A stretch of 64,000 bases of DNA from Casimicrobium huifangae (GCF_009746125.1 NZ_CP041352.1:647847-711846), one strand, 5' to 3'; shown: positions 48,575-56,436, counted from the first letter of the stretch. Numbers and translations are program-made. The notes: a model not told the origin generated them from the letters alone.

Positions 48575-48588
48575 ACCTGGCGTTAGGC
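48510..48588 (+). other. attC site of cassette 1
   Basis: R'' GCATAAC (48510-48516) and R' GTTAGGC (48582-48588). L'' AGGTTCCAGCC (48520-48530) pairs with L' GGCTGAACCT (48569-48578) leaving one extra C, the extrahelical base that sets strand choice. R'' is the exact complement of the cassette's own 5' end GTTATGC, which proves the cassette limits 47447-48582. Its sequence differs from the other attC sites here. Confidence 0.9.
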
Positions 48589-48601
48589 CTGCGAACTAGC
48601 T

Positions 48602-49288
48602 ATGGCTCGACTCCCCCAGTACCGAAGCAAGTTAGTGCCTGCGCAAATCGCCGAGGGAATGACTCGCGCCCTTAAGAATGCAGAGCGACTTGCAGAGGAC
48701 GCTGAGTCACTTTTAAAGGCCGGACGCGCGCCTTCCGCTGTTGCCCTAGCAATACTGAGCATCGAAGAATCAGGGAAAGTGACCATCCTGCGCCAGATGG
48801 CCACCGCTTCGGAGGAAAAGGAGTGGGCTGACTTGTGGAAAGCCTATCGAAGCCACACTAAGAAAAACACACTCTGGATCTTTGGCGAACTAGTTCAACG
48901 TGGCGCAAAGACTCTGGATGAGCTACGCCCAGTCGCCGATCCAGACTCCGATCACCCGGACGTCCTTGACCAGCTGAAGCAAATATCCATCTACACAGAC
49001 TGCTTCACAGATGCCAAATGGTCCTCGCCAACCGAAGTGGATCTCGAGGCTATGGCGCCCTACTTAGTGAAAATGGCGCAGGTTTTCGGAAAGCCGAAGA
49101 CCGTGGCAGCCGAAGAGATCCAACTTTGGCAAAAGCATCTGCTTCCGGTGAAGGGCGCCACCATGGACGTGCAGAAAGTAGCTGTCGCTGCTTGGTTTCA
49201 AGAGATGAAGCTGCTAGGCCTATCTGAAGCTTCGGCCAAAGAGGTCGAAGGTTTTCTTGGTCAATACGATGCGAGCACGCAGGCCTAA
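48602..49288 (+). CDS. Cassette 2: AbiV-like abortive infection protein, 228 aa
   Basis: The helical N-terminal half carries ALKNAERLAEDAESLLKAGRAPSAVALAILSIEESGKVTIL, the AbiV signature (A..DA..L...G....A..LAI.SIEE.GK). AbiV of Lactococcus stops phage growth by blocking translation after infection. The cassette starts at 48583 and the ATG lies 19 bp later, so expression depends on an upstream promoter. The stop codon TAA is inside the R'' box of its attC. The second half (about 110-228) is charged, helical and not recognised. Confidence 0.75.
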   Translation: MARLPQYRSKLVPAQIAEGMTRALKNAERLAEDAESLLKAGRAPSAVALAILSIEESGKVTILRQMATASEEKEWADLWKAYRSHTKKNTLWIFGELVQRGAKTLDELRPVADPDSDHPDVLDQLKQISIYTDCFTDAKWSSPTEVDLEAMAPYLVKMAQVFGKPKTVAAEEIQLWQKHLLPVKGATMDVQKVAVAAWFQEMKLLGLSEASAKEVEGFLGQYDASTQA

Positions 49289-49360
49289 CCCTTCCATCGA
49301 GCTGACGTCTTCCAGCAGGCTTCGCCCGCTTCCATCCGCAGCTCATGTCAAACGTTAGGC
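49283..49360 (+). other. attC site of cassette 2
   Basis: R'' GCCTAAC (49283-49289) and R' GTTAGGC (49354-49360) are perfect complements. L'' CATCGAGCTG (49295-49304) pairs with L' CAGCTCATG (49339-49347), with one extra C bulged. Confidence 0.93.
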
Positions 49361-49373
49361 CTGCGAACTAGCT

Positions 49374-50060
49374 ATGGCTCGACTCCCCCAGTACCGAAGC
49401 AAGTTAGTGCCTGCGCAAATCGCCGAGGGAATGACTCGCGCCCTTAAGAATGCAGAGCGACTTGCAGAGGACGCTGAGTCACTTTTAAAGGCCGGACGCG
49501 CGCCTTCCGCTGTTGCCCTAGCAATACTGAGCATCGAAGAATCAGGGAAAGTGACCATCCTGCGCCAGATGGCCACCGCTTCGGAGGAAAAGGAGTGGGC
49601 TGACTTGTGGAAAGCCTATCGAAGCCACACTAAGAAAAACACACTCTGGATCTTTGGCGAACTAGTTCAACGTGGCGCAAAGACTCTGGATGAGCTACGC
49701 CCAGTCGCCGATCCAGACTCCGATCACCCGGACGTCCTTGACCAGCTGAAGCAAATATCCATCTACACAGACTGCTTCACAGATGCCAAATGGTCCTCGC
49801 CAACCGAAGTGGATCTCGAGGCTATGGCGCCCTACTTAGTGAAAATGGCGCAGGTTTTCGGAAAGCCGAAGACCGTGGCAGCCGAAGAGATCCAACTTTG
49901 GCAAAAGCATCTGCTTCCGGTGAAGGGCGCCACCATGGACGTGCAGAAAGTAGCTGTCGCTGCTTGGTTTCAAGAGATGAAGCTGCTAGGCCTATCTGAA
50001 GCTTCGGCCAAAGAGGTCGAAGGTTTTCTTGGTCAATACGATGCGAGCACGCAGGCCTAA
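49374..50060 (+). CDS. Cassette 3: AbiV-like protein, exact copy of cassette 2, 228 aa
   Basis: Identical in sequence to the gene at 48602; see there for the AbiV motif. Both copies are intact, with no frameshift or stop, which points to very recent duplication or selection for dosage. Each copy keeps its own start region and its own attC. Confidence 0.75.
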   Translation: MARLPQYRSKLVPAQIAEGMTRALKNAERLAEDAESLLKAGRAPSAVALAILSIEESGKVTILRQMATASEEKEWADLWKAYRSHTKKNTLWIFGELVQRGAKTLDELRPVADPDSDHPDVLDQLKQISIYTDCFTDAKWSSPTEVDLEAMAPYLVKMAQVFGKPKTVAAEEIQLWQKHLLPVKGATMDVQKVAVAAWFQEMKLLGLSEASAKEVEGFLGQYDASTQA

Positions 50061-50132
50061 CCCTTCCATCGAGCTGACGTCTTCCAGCAGGCTTCGCCCG
50101 CTTCCATCCGCAGCTCATGTCAAACGTTAGGC
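50055..50132 (+). other. attC site of cassette 3
   Basis: Same sequence as the site at 49283: R'' GCCTAAC (50055-50061), R' GTTAGGC (50126-50132), with the same L'' and L' arms and bulged C. Confidence 0.93.
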
Positions 50133-50139
50133 CGCGCGA

Positions 50140-50448
50140 ATGAACTCTCTGGCTCCCGGCGAAACTATCGTTGCCACCGGAACATTCCTTTACGGTGATG
50201 CCGTCGAGTGCGATCTGCGCGTGGTCTATGGCCCCATTCGATACGGCTCAGGGGACTACGAAGAAGAAGCCGAAATCTCAAGTGATTCAGTCATGGAAAC
50301 CTACTATGTTCAGTACGGGTCCACGACGCAGCGAGGCTTCTTTAGTTCTGGCAGTGGCGGCTACAAATCTCTGGCCGAAGCTCGGGCTGCCGCGGAAGCG
50401 GCCCCTGGCATTGGGCTAACAGTCCGCTGGCACTCTGGAGTTGCATAG
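50140..50448 (+). CDS. Cassette 4: orphan protein of unknown function, 102 aa
   Basis: The ATG lies 13 bp after the cassette start, usual for cassette genes. The protein is acidic and beta-rich with GYKSLAEARAAAEAAPG near the end. Residues 10-60 contain ETIVATGTFLYGDAVECDLRVVYGPIRYGSGDYEEEAEI, which I do not recognise. No signal or membrane segment is visible. After the stop about 70 bp of non-coding sequence precede the attC. Confidence 0.65.
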   Translation: MNSLAPGETIVATGTFLYGDAVECDLRVVYGPIRYGSGDYEEEAEISSDSVMETYYVQYGSTTQRGFFSSGSGGYKSLAEARAAAEAAPGIGLTVRWHSGVA

Positions 50449-50520
50449 CAGCATGTATTCGTTCAAGTTCGTCCAACACGGAATGTTCTTCAATGCGGGC
50501 AGGTCAGCGCCTCGCGCGCG

Positions 50521-50589
50521 GCCTAACCCTTCCATCGAGGGGACTTGCCCCGGCAAGCCGGGTCACGCCTCTCATCTCAAACGTTAGAC
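50521..50589 (+). other. attC site of cassette 4
   Basis: R'' GCCTAAC (50521-50527) pairs with the cassette's own 5' end TTAGGC; the R' now present is GTTAGAC (50583-50589) from cassette 5. The start CCTTCCATCGAG is shared with the AbiV attC sites, while the loop between is different and GC-rich. Confidence 0.88.
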
Positions 50590-50657
50590 GGCGAACCAGG
50601 CGCGCAGCGTTGCAACTGCTCCTCGGTATGTGTAGACTTCCACACACGGAGGTGCAC

Positions 50658-50858
50658 ATGGCGACCAATCTTGCTCTTGACCCTAAGCTGCTCGACCAAG
50701 TCCTTGAACTCAGTGGAGAAACCACGAAAAAGGCGGCAGTTACGCTCGCTCTGAAAGAGTTCATAGCGCGTCGCGAGCAGAGGAAGGTAGCGGAGCTATT
50801 CCGAAAACTGGACTGGGATTCCAAGTACGATTACAAGACTGAACGTTCGCGCTCATGA
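50658..50858 (+). CDS. vapB: Cassette 5: VapB-family antitoxin, 66 aa
   Basis: A short helical protein with NLALDPKLLDQVLELSGETTKKAAVTLALKEFIARREQRKVAEL, the VapB (type II antitoxin, ribbon-helix-helix-like) pattern seen with PIN toxins, and a C-terminal FRKLDWDSKYDYK tail that would bind the toxin. ATG 50658 follows GGAGGTG. It overlaps vapC by 4 bp (ATGA). Confidence 0.87.
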   Translation: MATNLALDPKLLDQVLELSGETTKKAAVTLALKEFIARREQRKVAELFRKLDWDSKYDYKTERSRS

Positions 50859-51274
50859 CCCTGCTCGTGGACACAAGCGTATGGTCGCTGGCGTTACGCC
50901 GCGACGGTCCAGAGGACTCGCCGGAAGTACGCACTCTTCACGAGGCGATTCTGGGTTCCGACTCGGTCGTGACCACGGGTCTGGTGCTGCAGGAACTGCT
51001 GCAGGGCTTTAGTGGGCCGCGCGCTGCGGCCTCCATCGTTGAGAGGTTCCAGTCGTTGCCCCTGATCGCGCCGGATCGGGACGATCACATTGCTGCGGCG
51101 GAAGTGCGAAACGTCTGCCGCCGCGCTGGCGTGCAGGTCGGGACGATTGATGCGCTGCTGATTCAACTCTGCGGCAGGCATGAACTGACCCTGCTCTCCA
51201 CCGACAAAGACTTCGTGCATGCTGCAAAGCACGTGCCCTTCAAGCTCTGGCGAGCATCGACACCCGCCGCCTAA
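50855..51274 (+). CDS. vapC: Cassette 5: VapC-family PIN-domain toxin, 139 aa
   Basis: PIN-domain acidic residues: LLVDTSVWSLALR (Asp6), VLQELLQGF (Glu), VGTIDALLIQLC (Asp) and LLSTDKDFVHAA (Asp). VapC toxins are Mg-dependent endoribonucleases that cut tRNA or rRNA. The stop codon lies in the R'' box of the terminal attC. Toxin-antitoxin cassettes are common in sedentary integrons and are thought to keep the array from being lost. Confidence 0.92.
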   Translation: MTLLVDTSVWSLALRRDGPEDSPEVRTLHEAILGSDSVVTTGLVLQELLQGFSGPRAAASIVERFQSLPLIAPDRDDHIAAAEVRNVCRRAGVQVGTIDALLIQLCGRHELTLLSTDKDFVHAAKHVPFKLWRASTPAA

Positions 51275-51340
51275 CCCTTCGCTCGAATAGACGCGCTCAG
51301 GCGGCACTCCTGCGCGCGCAGGTTTAGCTCAAATCTTGAT
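51269..51340 (+). other. Degenerate terminal attC of the array
   Basis: R'' GCCTAAC (51269-51275) and the shared start CCTTCGCTCGA are present, but no good GTTRRRY box follows; the counterpart position (after TTTAGCTCAAAT) reads CTTGATG. R'' also mismatches the cassette 5' end (GTTAGAC) at one base. This marks the inactive end of the array. Confidence 0.6.
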
Positions 51341-51388
51341 GCTACCGAGCACACCAGCTCAGGAACCGTTGTGCCAGCACCCGTTAGT

Positions 51389-52291
51389 TCAGCGGCCACC
51401 CGCCGCTTGCGAATTGGTTCTCGCAACCGCCTCTGCCAACGCCGGCGCCATCGCGACTGCATTGGTCGGGTGGGTGATGCAGTCGGTGCTCCAGATCTTG
51501 CCGACGCCAGCGCTGCGCATGGTTGCCAGCGCGTCGTCGGCGAAAAGCGCATGGGTCACGGCCACGTCCACGCTGGTGGCGCCGGCCGCTAGCAGCGCTT
51601 GCGCAGCGCGGGCGACGGTGTGGCCGGTGCTGGCCATGTCGTCCAGCAGCACCGCAGCGCGCCCCTTCACCGCCACGTCGGGCAGCGCGACTTCCACGCT
51701 GCGATCACCGTGCCGGATCTTGCGGCAGACTGCGTGGTCAAAGCCATGCCTTGTGGCGGCCTGGGCGATCCATTGCGCCGATTCCTCGTCCGGGCCAACC
51801 AGTAGCGCACCGGGTCGTCGCGTGGCGATCAGGTCGGCGAGCAGCGGGGCGGCACTGACCACGATGGCCTGTGCAACCGGCACTGCCTCGTTGAGCGTGG
51901 CCACGCGGTGCAGATGCGGGTCCACCGTGATCACGGCATCGAACAGGCTGGCCAGAAAGCGACCCACGACGCGCTGGCTGATCACTTCGCCCGGATTGAA
52001 TGCGATGTCCTGCCGCATGTAGGCGAGATACGGCGCCGCCAGCGTCAGATGCTGCGCGCCAAGCTGGCGTGCGCTCTGTGCGGTGAGCAGCAGCTCGACC
52101 AGCTTTTCGTTCGGTTGATCAAGTGAACGAAAGAGCACTACGCGACCGGGCAGCGACGCAGGCAGTGACAGCTTCAACTCGCCATCCGGAAAGCGGTGAC
52201 GACTGATGCAATGGGTGGCAATTCCGGCAGCAGCGCCCAACCGAGCTGTGCTCGCCTGTTCTTCGTCGAAATGAAGCAGCAGTTCGCTCAT
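51389..52291 (-). CDS. PRPP-synthetase-like phosphoribosyltransferase, 300 aa
   Basis: Two PRTase folds as in ribose-phosphate pyrophosphokinase: RHRFPDGELKL, APYLAYMRQDIAFNPGEVISQRVVGRFLASLFDAVITVDPHLHR, VGPDEES and the PRPP loop AVLLDDMASTGHTVARAA. The housekeeping enzyme keeps RQDRK and DDMIDTAGT, so this is a divergent paralogue. ATG 52291 shares one base with the stop codon of the phosphorylase gene, so the two are translated together. It may make or use PRPP in nucleotide salvage. Confidence 0.82.
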   Translation of the reverse strand: MSELLLHFDEEQASTARLGAAAGIATHCISRHRFPDGELKLSLPASLPGRVVLFRSLDQPNEKLVELLLTAQSARQLGAQHLTLAAPYLAYMRQDIAFNPGEVISQRVVGRFLASLFDAVITVDPHLHRVATLNEAVPVAQAIVVSAAPLLADLIATRRPGALLVGPDEESAQWIAQAATRHGFDHAVCRKIRHGDRSVEVALPDVAVKGRAAVLLDDMASTGHTVARAAQALLAAGATSVDVAVTHALFADDALATMRSAGVGKIWSTDCITHPTNAVAMAPALAEAVARTNSQAAGGR

Positions 52292-53877
52292 CAAAACTCC
52301 ACAAACACGTGCGGCAGTGCGCCGGCATCGCCCACGCTGTAGCCGCTCGCGCGATTCGCGGACTGTTGAGCGAAGGCCAGATCGGCCGGAAACTCCGCAT
52401 ACACGCGATACAGCGGCTCACCTGCAGCCACCGTATCCCCCAGCTTGCGGAACAGCTCCACGCCGGCGGCTTTGACTTTTGGTGCACCAGCCAACCGCGC
52501 GATGCGTGCAATCTGGAAGTTGTCGATGCCGGTGACAGTGCCGCCCTGTGTTGCAACGATGTCGAAGGTCAGGGCGCCGAGCCGGGGCTGGTTGTGGTCA
52601 AAACCCTGGCTGCCCTGGGCGGCGACGATCGCCTGCATGCGGGCGAGCGCGCGACCGGAATCAAGGATGTCGCGGGCGATGGCGAAGCCGTCACCACCGC
52701 GCACATCCGGGTCTGCCTCAATCATGCGTCCGGCCAGGCGCAGCGCCTTCTGCCGCAGATCGATCGGTGCCCGCGGATCGTTCTCCAGCACGCGCATGAC
52801 ATCGCGCGCTTCGAGCACCGGGCCAATGCCGTTGCCGATCGGCTGGCGACCGTCGGTGATCACCACGTCCAGCGACAAATGCATGCGGTGCGCGACGTAT
52901 TCGAACAGGCGGCGAAGCCGTTGTGCTTCGGGCATCGAGCGCACCTTGGCGGTGGGGCCGATTGGCATGTCGAGTACCAAATGCGTCGAGCCCGCCGCGA
53001 TTTTCTTGGACAGGATTGATGCCACCATCTGCCCGGGGGAATCGATGGAGAGGGGTCGTTCGACCGAGATCAGCACATCATCGGCTGGGGAGAGGTCGGC
53101 CGTGCCACCCCAGGCCAGGCAGCCACGATGGTCGCGCACGATGTCCGCCAGTTTGTCGAACGGCAGTTCGACGTGGGCCAGCACTTCCATCGTGTCGGCA
53201 GTGCCCGCTGGCGAAGTGATTGCGCGCGACGAAGTCTTGGGGCACAGCAATCCATGCGCCGCCACGATGGGCAGCACCAGCATCGAGGTGCGGTTACCGG
53301 GAATGCCCCCAATGCAATGCTTGTCCACAACCAGCGGCTCATGCCAGTCAAGGCGGCGCCCGCTGTCCACCATCGCTTCGGTGAGAAAGTAAACCTCCTC
53401 GCGATCCAGCTCCCCGCGGTTGCAGGCAACCACGAACGCCGTCAACTCGATCTTGGAGTAACGATGCCCGGCGATGTCGCGCACGATGGCGTGAAACTCC
53501 TCTTGCCCCAGGCGCTCGCCATCAATCTTGCGGAACAGGGCAGACATCGATTCCGGTGGCTCCGCCTGCGAGATCGCCACCAGATGACCGTCCTCCACCC
53601 CGAGCTGGGCGAAGGCGTCTTCCGAGACCCCGAGTTCACTACAGGCGACGATCGAGTCGTCATCGACAACGTTCAGCGTGGCGAGGATGCGCCGCCCATT
53701 CGCACGAACCTCCACCTTGGATAGCGCCTGAAATCCCTCAGCCCGATAAACATCGCAATCGCGGTTGAGATAGACGACATTCTCCCGCCAGGTGTCGATG
53801 CCCACACGCCGTAGCGCAAGCCGGTTTTCTCCGCTGTGCGGATCACTGGTTGCCCGCACATTGCTGCTTTCGTTCAT
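52291..53877 (-). CDS. Archaeal-type thymidine/AMP phosphorylase, 528 aa
   Basis: An N-terminal domain of about 90 residues (as in archaeal AMP phosphorylase) precedes the nucleoside phosphorylase fold: [86 protein letters not shown]. It cleaves a nucleoside or NMP with phosphate. The archaeal enzyme makes ribose 1,5-bisphosphate from AMP. The length (528) fits that family rather than DeoA (about 440). Confidence 0.87.
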   Translation of the reverse strand: MNESSNVRATSDPHSGENRLALRRVGIDTWRENVVYLNRDCDVYRAEGFQALSKVEVRANGRRILATLNVVDDDSIVACSELGVSEDAFAQLGVEDGHLVAISQAEPPESMSALFRKIDGERLGQEEFHAIVRDIAGHRYSKIELTAFVVACNRGELDREEVYFLTEAMVDSGRRLDWHEPLVVDKHCIGGIPGNRTSMLVLPIVAAHGLLCPKTSSRAITSPAGTADTMEVLAHVELPFDKLADIVRDHRGCLAWGGTADLSPADDVLISVERPLSIDSPGQMVASILSKKIAAGSTHLVLDMPIGPTAKVRSMPEAQRLRRLFEYVAHRMHLSLDVVITDGRQPIGNGIGPVLEARDVMRVLENDPRAPIDLRQKALRLAGRMIEADPDVRGGDGFAIARDILDSGRALARMQAIVAAQGSQGFDHNQPRLGALTFDIVATQGGTVTGIDNFQIARIARLAGAPKVKAAGVELFRKLGDTVAAGEPLYRVYAEFPADLAFAQQSANRASGYSVGDAGALPHVFVEF

Positions 53878-54102
53878 ATCAGGATGTATCGCTGGGGCTC
53901 TGCCTTCGAAACATCAAGGTTAGCGCGATCCGCAGCGGGTGAACAGTGATGGCGGACAAGCATTCGCGCGAATGCCGGAGGTGTACACCGCGCCGCCCTC
54001 GCACGCAACTTGCGCGGAATCAAGAGCTAAGCCGTGGCCGTGAATAGACTATTAGCCATCGTCCACACAATGTAAATCGGCCGCAGCCGATTGGTGATCG
54101 CC

Positions 54103-54411
54103 ATGTACGCAGAAGTTCTGGTTCGCTCTGAAGGCAAATTGTTCCGCATAGATTTGCACGTTGACGAAACGATGACTGCTGACGCTGCGCGGGATTGGCT
54201 GGACTCTCAGGTCGTTCAGTTTGGCTGCGAGCCGCTGCGGGCCTCGGGCAAACTGCTGCGCGCCGACAAAGTGCTGGTCGTTGCCCGGGACGCTGGCGCC
54301 CGCCACTTCGAGGACACGGCCTGGGCAAAGGCGTTCGCAGCGGCCTCGGTGGCGTTGCTGGATCGAACCGTGATCGAGATCGATGTCGACGCCCTTGCCG
54401 TGACCTACTAG
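54103..54411 (+). CDS. Conserved-looking small protein of unknown function, 102 aa
   Basis: MYAEVLVRSEGKLFRIDLHVDETMTADAARDWLDSQV reads as an alpha/beta domain, and the end AVALLDRTVIEIDVDALAVTY as a further strand. No signal, membrane helix or known motif is present. ATG 54103 is preferred over TTG 54091. Codon use agrees with the neighbours, which supports it being real. Confidence 0.55.
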   Translation: MYAEVLVRSEGKLFRIDLHVDETMTADAARDWLDSQVVQFGCEPLRASGKLLRADKVLVVARDAGARHFEDTAWAKAFAAASVALLDRTVIEIDVDALAVTY

Positions 54412-54726
54412 GGCGCGAACACTCCCCCGCTTATCGCAAACTTCCGGGCTGCGCTCGCCCGGTTCGCCCTAGCGCTCTCAGGGCGCGGGACAAACCGACA
54501 CCCATCTCTGTTCAGCTGCGGCGATCAGTGACATTTTCCATCCGAAGTACTGCCGTCGCGTAGGGCCTGTCCTACAGCGCGTTACGCAAACGCTTACACC
54601 GGCACGCGCGCTGCGCCGATGGGCCGGCGTTGCTGCTGAGCGAACAATGCAATCACTGCTTCGGCCCCTTCATTAGCCGATGCGAATTTGATACCGGCAG
54701 CCGCCAACTTTTCACAGGAGATCACC
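54412..54726. other. Intergenic region upstream of the DUF1328 gene
   Basis: About 315 bp without a gene. It holds TGTCCTACAGCGC at 54568-54580 and the ribosome site AGGAG just before the DUF1328 start. I could not place a -10/-35 pair with confidence. Confidence 0.6.
54568..54577 (+). promoter_or_regulatory. TGTCCTACAG site a, 150 bp upstream of the DUF1328 gene
   Basis: TGTCCTACAG followed by CGCG. It is one of six copies in 54568-61401, always in this orientation relative to the next gene. The inner TGT-CCT-ACA is a small dyad. Confidence 0.6.
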
Positions 54727-54891
54727 ATGCTGCACTACGCCGTCGTCTTTCTAGTCGTTGCACTCATTGCGGCCATCTTCGGCTTTGGCGGCATTGCTGC
54801 CGGGGCCGTTGAGATCGCGAAGATCCTCTTTTTTATCTTCGCCATCATGGCAGTCGTCACTTTCATCGTGGGCCTTGTTCGCAAAGGCTGA
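54727..54891 (+). CDS. DUF1328-family small membrane protein (YtjA-like), 54 aa
   Basis: Two membrane helices: [54 protein letters not shown] matches the DUF1328 family along its entire length, with the [10 protein letters not shown] turn. AGGAGATC lies before ATG 54727. Members are often induced by envelope or osmotic stress. First gene of a likely run 54727-55719. Confidence 0.9.
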   Translation: MLHYAVVFLVVALIAAIFGFGGIAAGAVEIAKILFFIFAIMAVVTFIVGLVRKG

Positions 54892-54941
54892 CGCGACTCA
54901 CACGAGTTTGTACCCGTAACACTCAACCGAAAGGATCCATC

Positions 54942-55343
54942 ATGAATATCAGCAAATCTGTCAAAACATCGAACGAATCGCTCGCGGAGACGGTGAACGG
55001 TGCAGCCGAACATGCCGCCGAATCGCTGGGACGTGCCGTTGACTCGGCGCGCGACCGCATTGATGGCGTCGCCAATACGGTGACCGCTGCCGCCCATGAT
55101 GTCGCCCAGCAGGCGGCACCCGCAGCAGAGCGCGTGCAGGCACTTGCCAAGAGCAGCCTCGACGCCGGACGTGAGGCGGCCATGCGTCTGCGCCAACGCG
55201 TAACGCGCGGCGCTGGTGCCTGCAGCCAGTATGTGAGCGAGCAGCCCGGCAAGTCAGTTGCCATCGCCGTCGCAGCCGGCGCCACCATTGCCGCAGTCGT
55301 GATGCTGGCACGCCAGCGCAATCGCTCGGCCGCCCGCAACTAG
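54942..55343 (+). CDS. DUF883/YqjD-like helical protein with C-terminal membrane helix, 133 aa
   Basis: A long amphipathic coiled segment (about 10-75) rich in Ala/Glu/Lys is followed by YVSEQPGKSVAIAVAAGATIAAVVML and a basic end, the ElaB/YqjD layout in which the tail anchors the protein to the inner membrane and the helices bind ribosomes in stationary phase. A Cys near residue 94 is unusual. AAAGGATC lies before the ATG. Confidence 0.78.
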   Translation: MNISKSVKTSNESLAETVNGAAEHAAESLGRAVDSARDRIDGVANTVTAAAHDVAQQAAPAAERVQALAKSSLDAGREAAMRLRQRVTRGAGACSQYVSEQPGKSVAIAVAAGATIAAVVMLARQRNRSAARN

Positions 55344-55398
55344 TCGGTATCACCCTTCACTATCAATTGTTTCGTCACCAATAGCAAGGAGAACAGTC

Positions 55399-55719
55399 AT
55401 GAAATCAACCTTCAAAATCGGAATGTCGGCACTGCTGGCCGCCGCCGCCCTCGCAATGACGGGCTGTGCAGTCACGCGTGGCCAGGAGACCGTCGGCGCC
55501 TATATCGACGACACCACCATCACCACGCAGATCAAGGCGCGCATGGTCGATGACAAGTCCGTGGATGCGGCAGCGATCAGCGTCGAGACGCTGAAGGGCA
55601 CCGTGCAGCTCAGCGGCTTCGCCAAGTCCGCCGAAGAAAAGGAACGTGCGGAAGCGATCGCCCGCCGCGTCAATGGCGTCAAGGCAGTGCAGAACTCCAT
55701 TGCCATCCGCCGTCCGTAG
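55399..55719 (+). CDS. BON-domain outer-membrane lipoprotein (OsmY-like), 106 aa
   Basis: A signal peptide ends in the lipobox AMTGC (Cys about 24). One BON domain (about 38-104) contains ITTQIKARMVDDKSVDAAAISVETLKGTVQLSGFAKSAEEKERAEAIARRVNGVKAVQNSI, the phospholipid-binding fold of OsmY. AAGGAGAACAGTC precedes ATG 55399. It is closed by a strong terminator and is likely the last gene of the DUF1328 run. Confidence 0.92.
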   Translation: MKSTFKIGMSALLAAAALAMTGCAVTRGQETVGAYIDDTTITTQIKARMVDDKSVDAAAISVETLKGTVQLSGFAKSAEEKERAEAIARRVNGVKAVQNSIAIRRP

Positions 55720-55736
55720 CTGCAGGACGTACCGGG

Positions 55737-55767
55737 AAAAAGCCGCCTTCGGGCGGTTTTTTCTTTC
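55737..55767 (+). terminator. Rho-independent terminator after the BON gene
   Basis: AAAAAGCCGCC, tetraloop TTCG, GGCGG and six T residues lie 18 bp after the stop codon. Confidence 0.93.
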
Positions 55768-55840
55768 CGGTTGCTGACTTTAGAACGCCGAGCGAATGCA
55801 TGGACAGTCATCGCGTATCGGGGCATGAGGTAGTGCAGTT

Positions 55841-55850
55841 TGTCCTACAG
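55841..55850 (+). promoter_or_regulatory. TGTCCTACAG site b, 80 bp upstream of the 141-aa gene
   Basis: Exact TGTCCTACAG followed by CCAATGTG. It lies in the spacer after the terminator, so it can only serve the gene at 55930. Confidence 0.6.
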
Positions 55851-55929
55851 CCAATGTGATGTGTGGACGACAGCCAGGAGACCCAGCGCACGGGAAGAAT
55901 CGAAGTATGGCAAACAGATGGAGCACTGG

Positions 55930-56355
55930 ATGTTCGATCAATTTAGCTACCGCAAGAAATTCATCGCAATCGTTGTCTCGGTGGGCGCATGCGGCGCAGC
56001 GACCAGTGCATTTGCCGACGAAGCAATCTCGCCAGCAGGCGGCCAGGTCACTCATCCCGTAACCGCAGTTGCACCGTTTGTCAGTGGACGCAACAAGACC
56101 AGTGGCCTGGATGGCGATAGCAAGAGTCAACTGGTCGTTGTCACTGCGGGTGCGTTCCCAAGCCCAATGGATGACGCGCAGACCGTTGCGGTTGAATCGC
56201 GGTGTGTGCGTCTGGTAGCGCTGTGTCGGGATGTCGTCAATTCACGGATTGATGTAGTTGCCGCGCGTTCACTGTTGCCGTCAACACCCAACCTGAGTCC
56301 TGCTGGCATTCGGATAAGCCGCAAGCAGGTGACAGTGCACTACACCTTCCGCTAG
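55930..56355 (+). CDS. Exported protein of unknown function, 141 aa
   Basis: ATG 55930 has GGAG 6 nt upstream and starts a signal peptide (MFDQFSYRKKFIAIVVSVGACGAATSAFA, cleaved near AFA-DEA). The mature part is Ser/Val rich and contains two Cys in SRCVRLVALCRDVV, which could form a disulfide; the end KQVTVHYTFR suggests a beta strand. No family is recognised. An earlier start at 55918 is possible. Confidence 0.65.
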   Translation: MFDQFSYRKKFIAIVVSVGACGAATSAFADEAISPAGGQVTHPVTAVAPFVSGRNKTSGLDGDSKSQLVVVTAGAFPSPMDDAQTVAVESRCVRLVALCRDVVNSRIDVVAARSLLPSTPNLSPAGIRISRKQVTVHYTFR

Positions 56356-56405
56356 GCCAGGCGCTCGCAGAGAGAAAGCCTGCCGCAGCATCAATGAAGT
56401 CAAAT

Positions 56406-56436
56406 AAAAAGCCCGCCGGATGGCGGGCCTTTTTTT
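56406..56436. terminator. Bidirectional rho-independent terminator
   Basis: AAAAAGCCCGCC, loop GGAT, GGCGGGC and seven T residues. It lies between two convergent genes (ends 56355 and 56457) and can serve both. Confidence 0.93.

Larger units (their letters stand above)
48583..50126 (+). repeat. Two identical tandem 772-bp integron cassettes
   Basis: 48583-49354 and 49355-50126 are direct repeats with the same offset (772) for gene, attC and flanks; the encoded proteins and the antisense frames are identical, and I saw no base difference. The junctions fall exactly at attC cut points, so the second copy arose by cassette re-integration or unequal exchange and is very recent. Confidence 0.93.

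Noticed and set aside
48583-51340. Repeated GCCTAAC/GTTAGGC blocks as a CRISPR-like array
   Set aside because: Spacing is hundreds of bases with genes between, and the boxes are inverted pairs with L'' and L' arms, so they are attC sites.
51383-51389. GTTAGTT as R' box of the last attC
   Set aside because: It does not fit GTTRRRY and would make an attC of about 120 bp without paired L arms.
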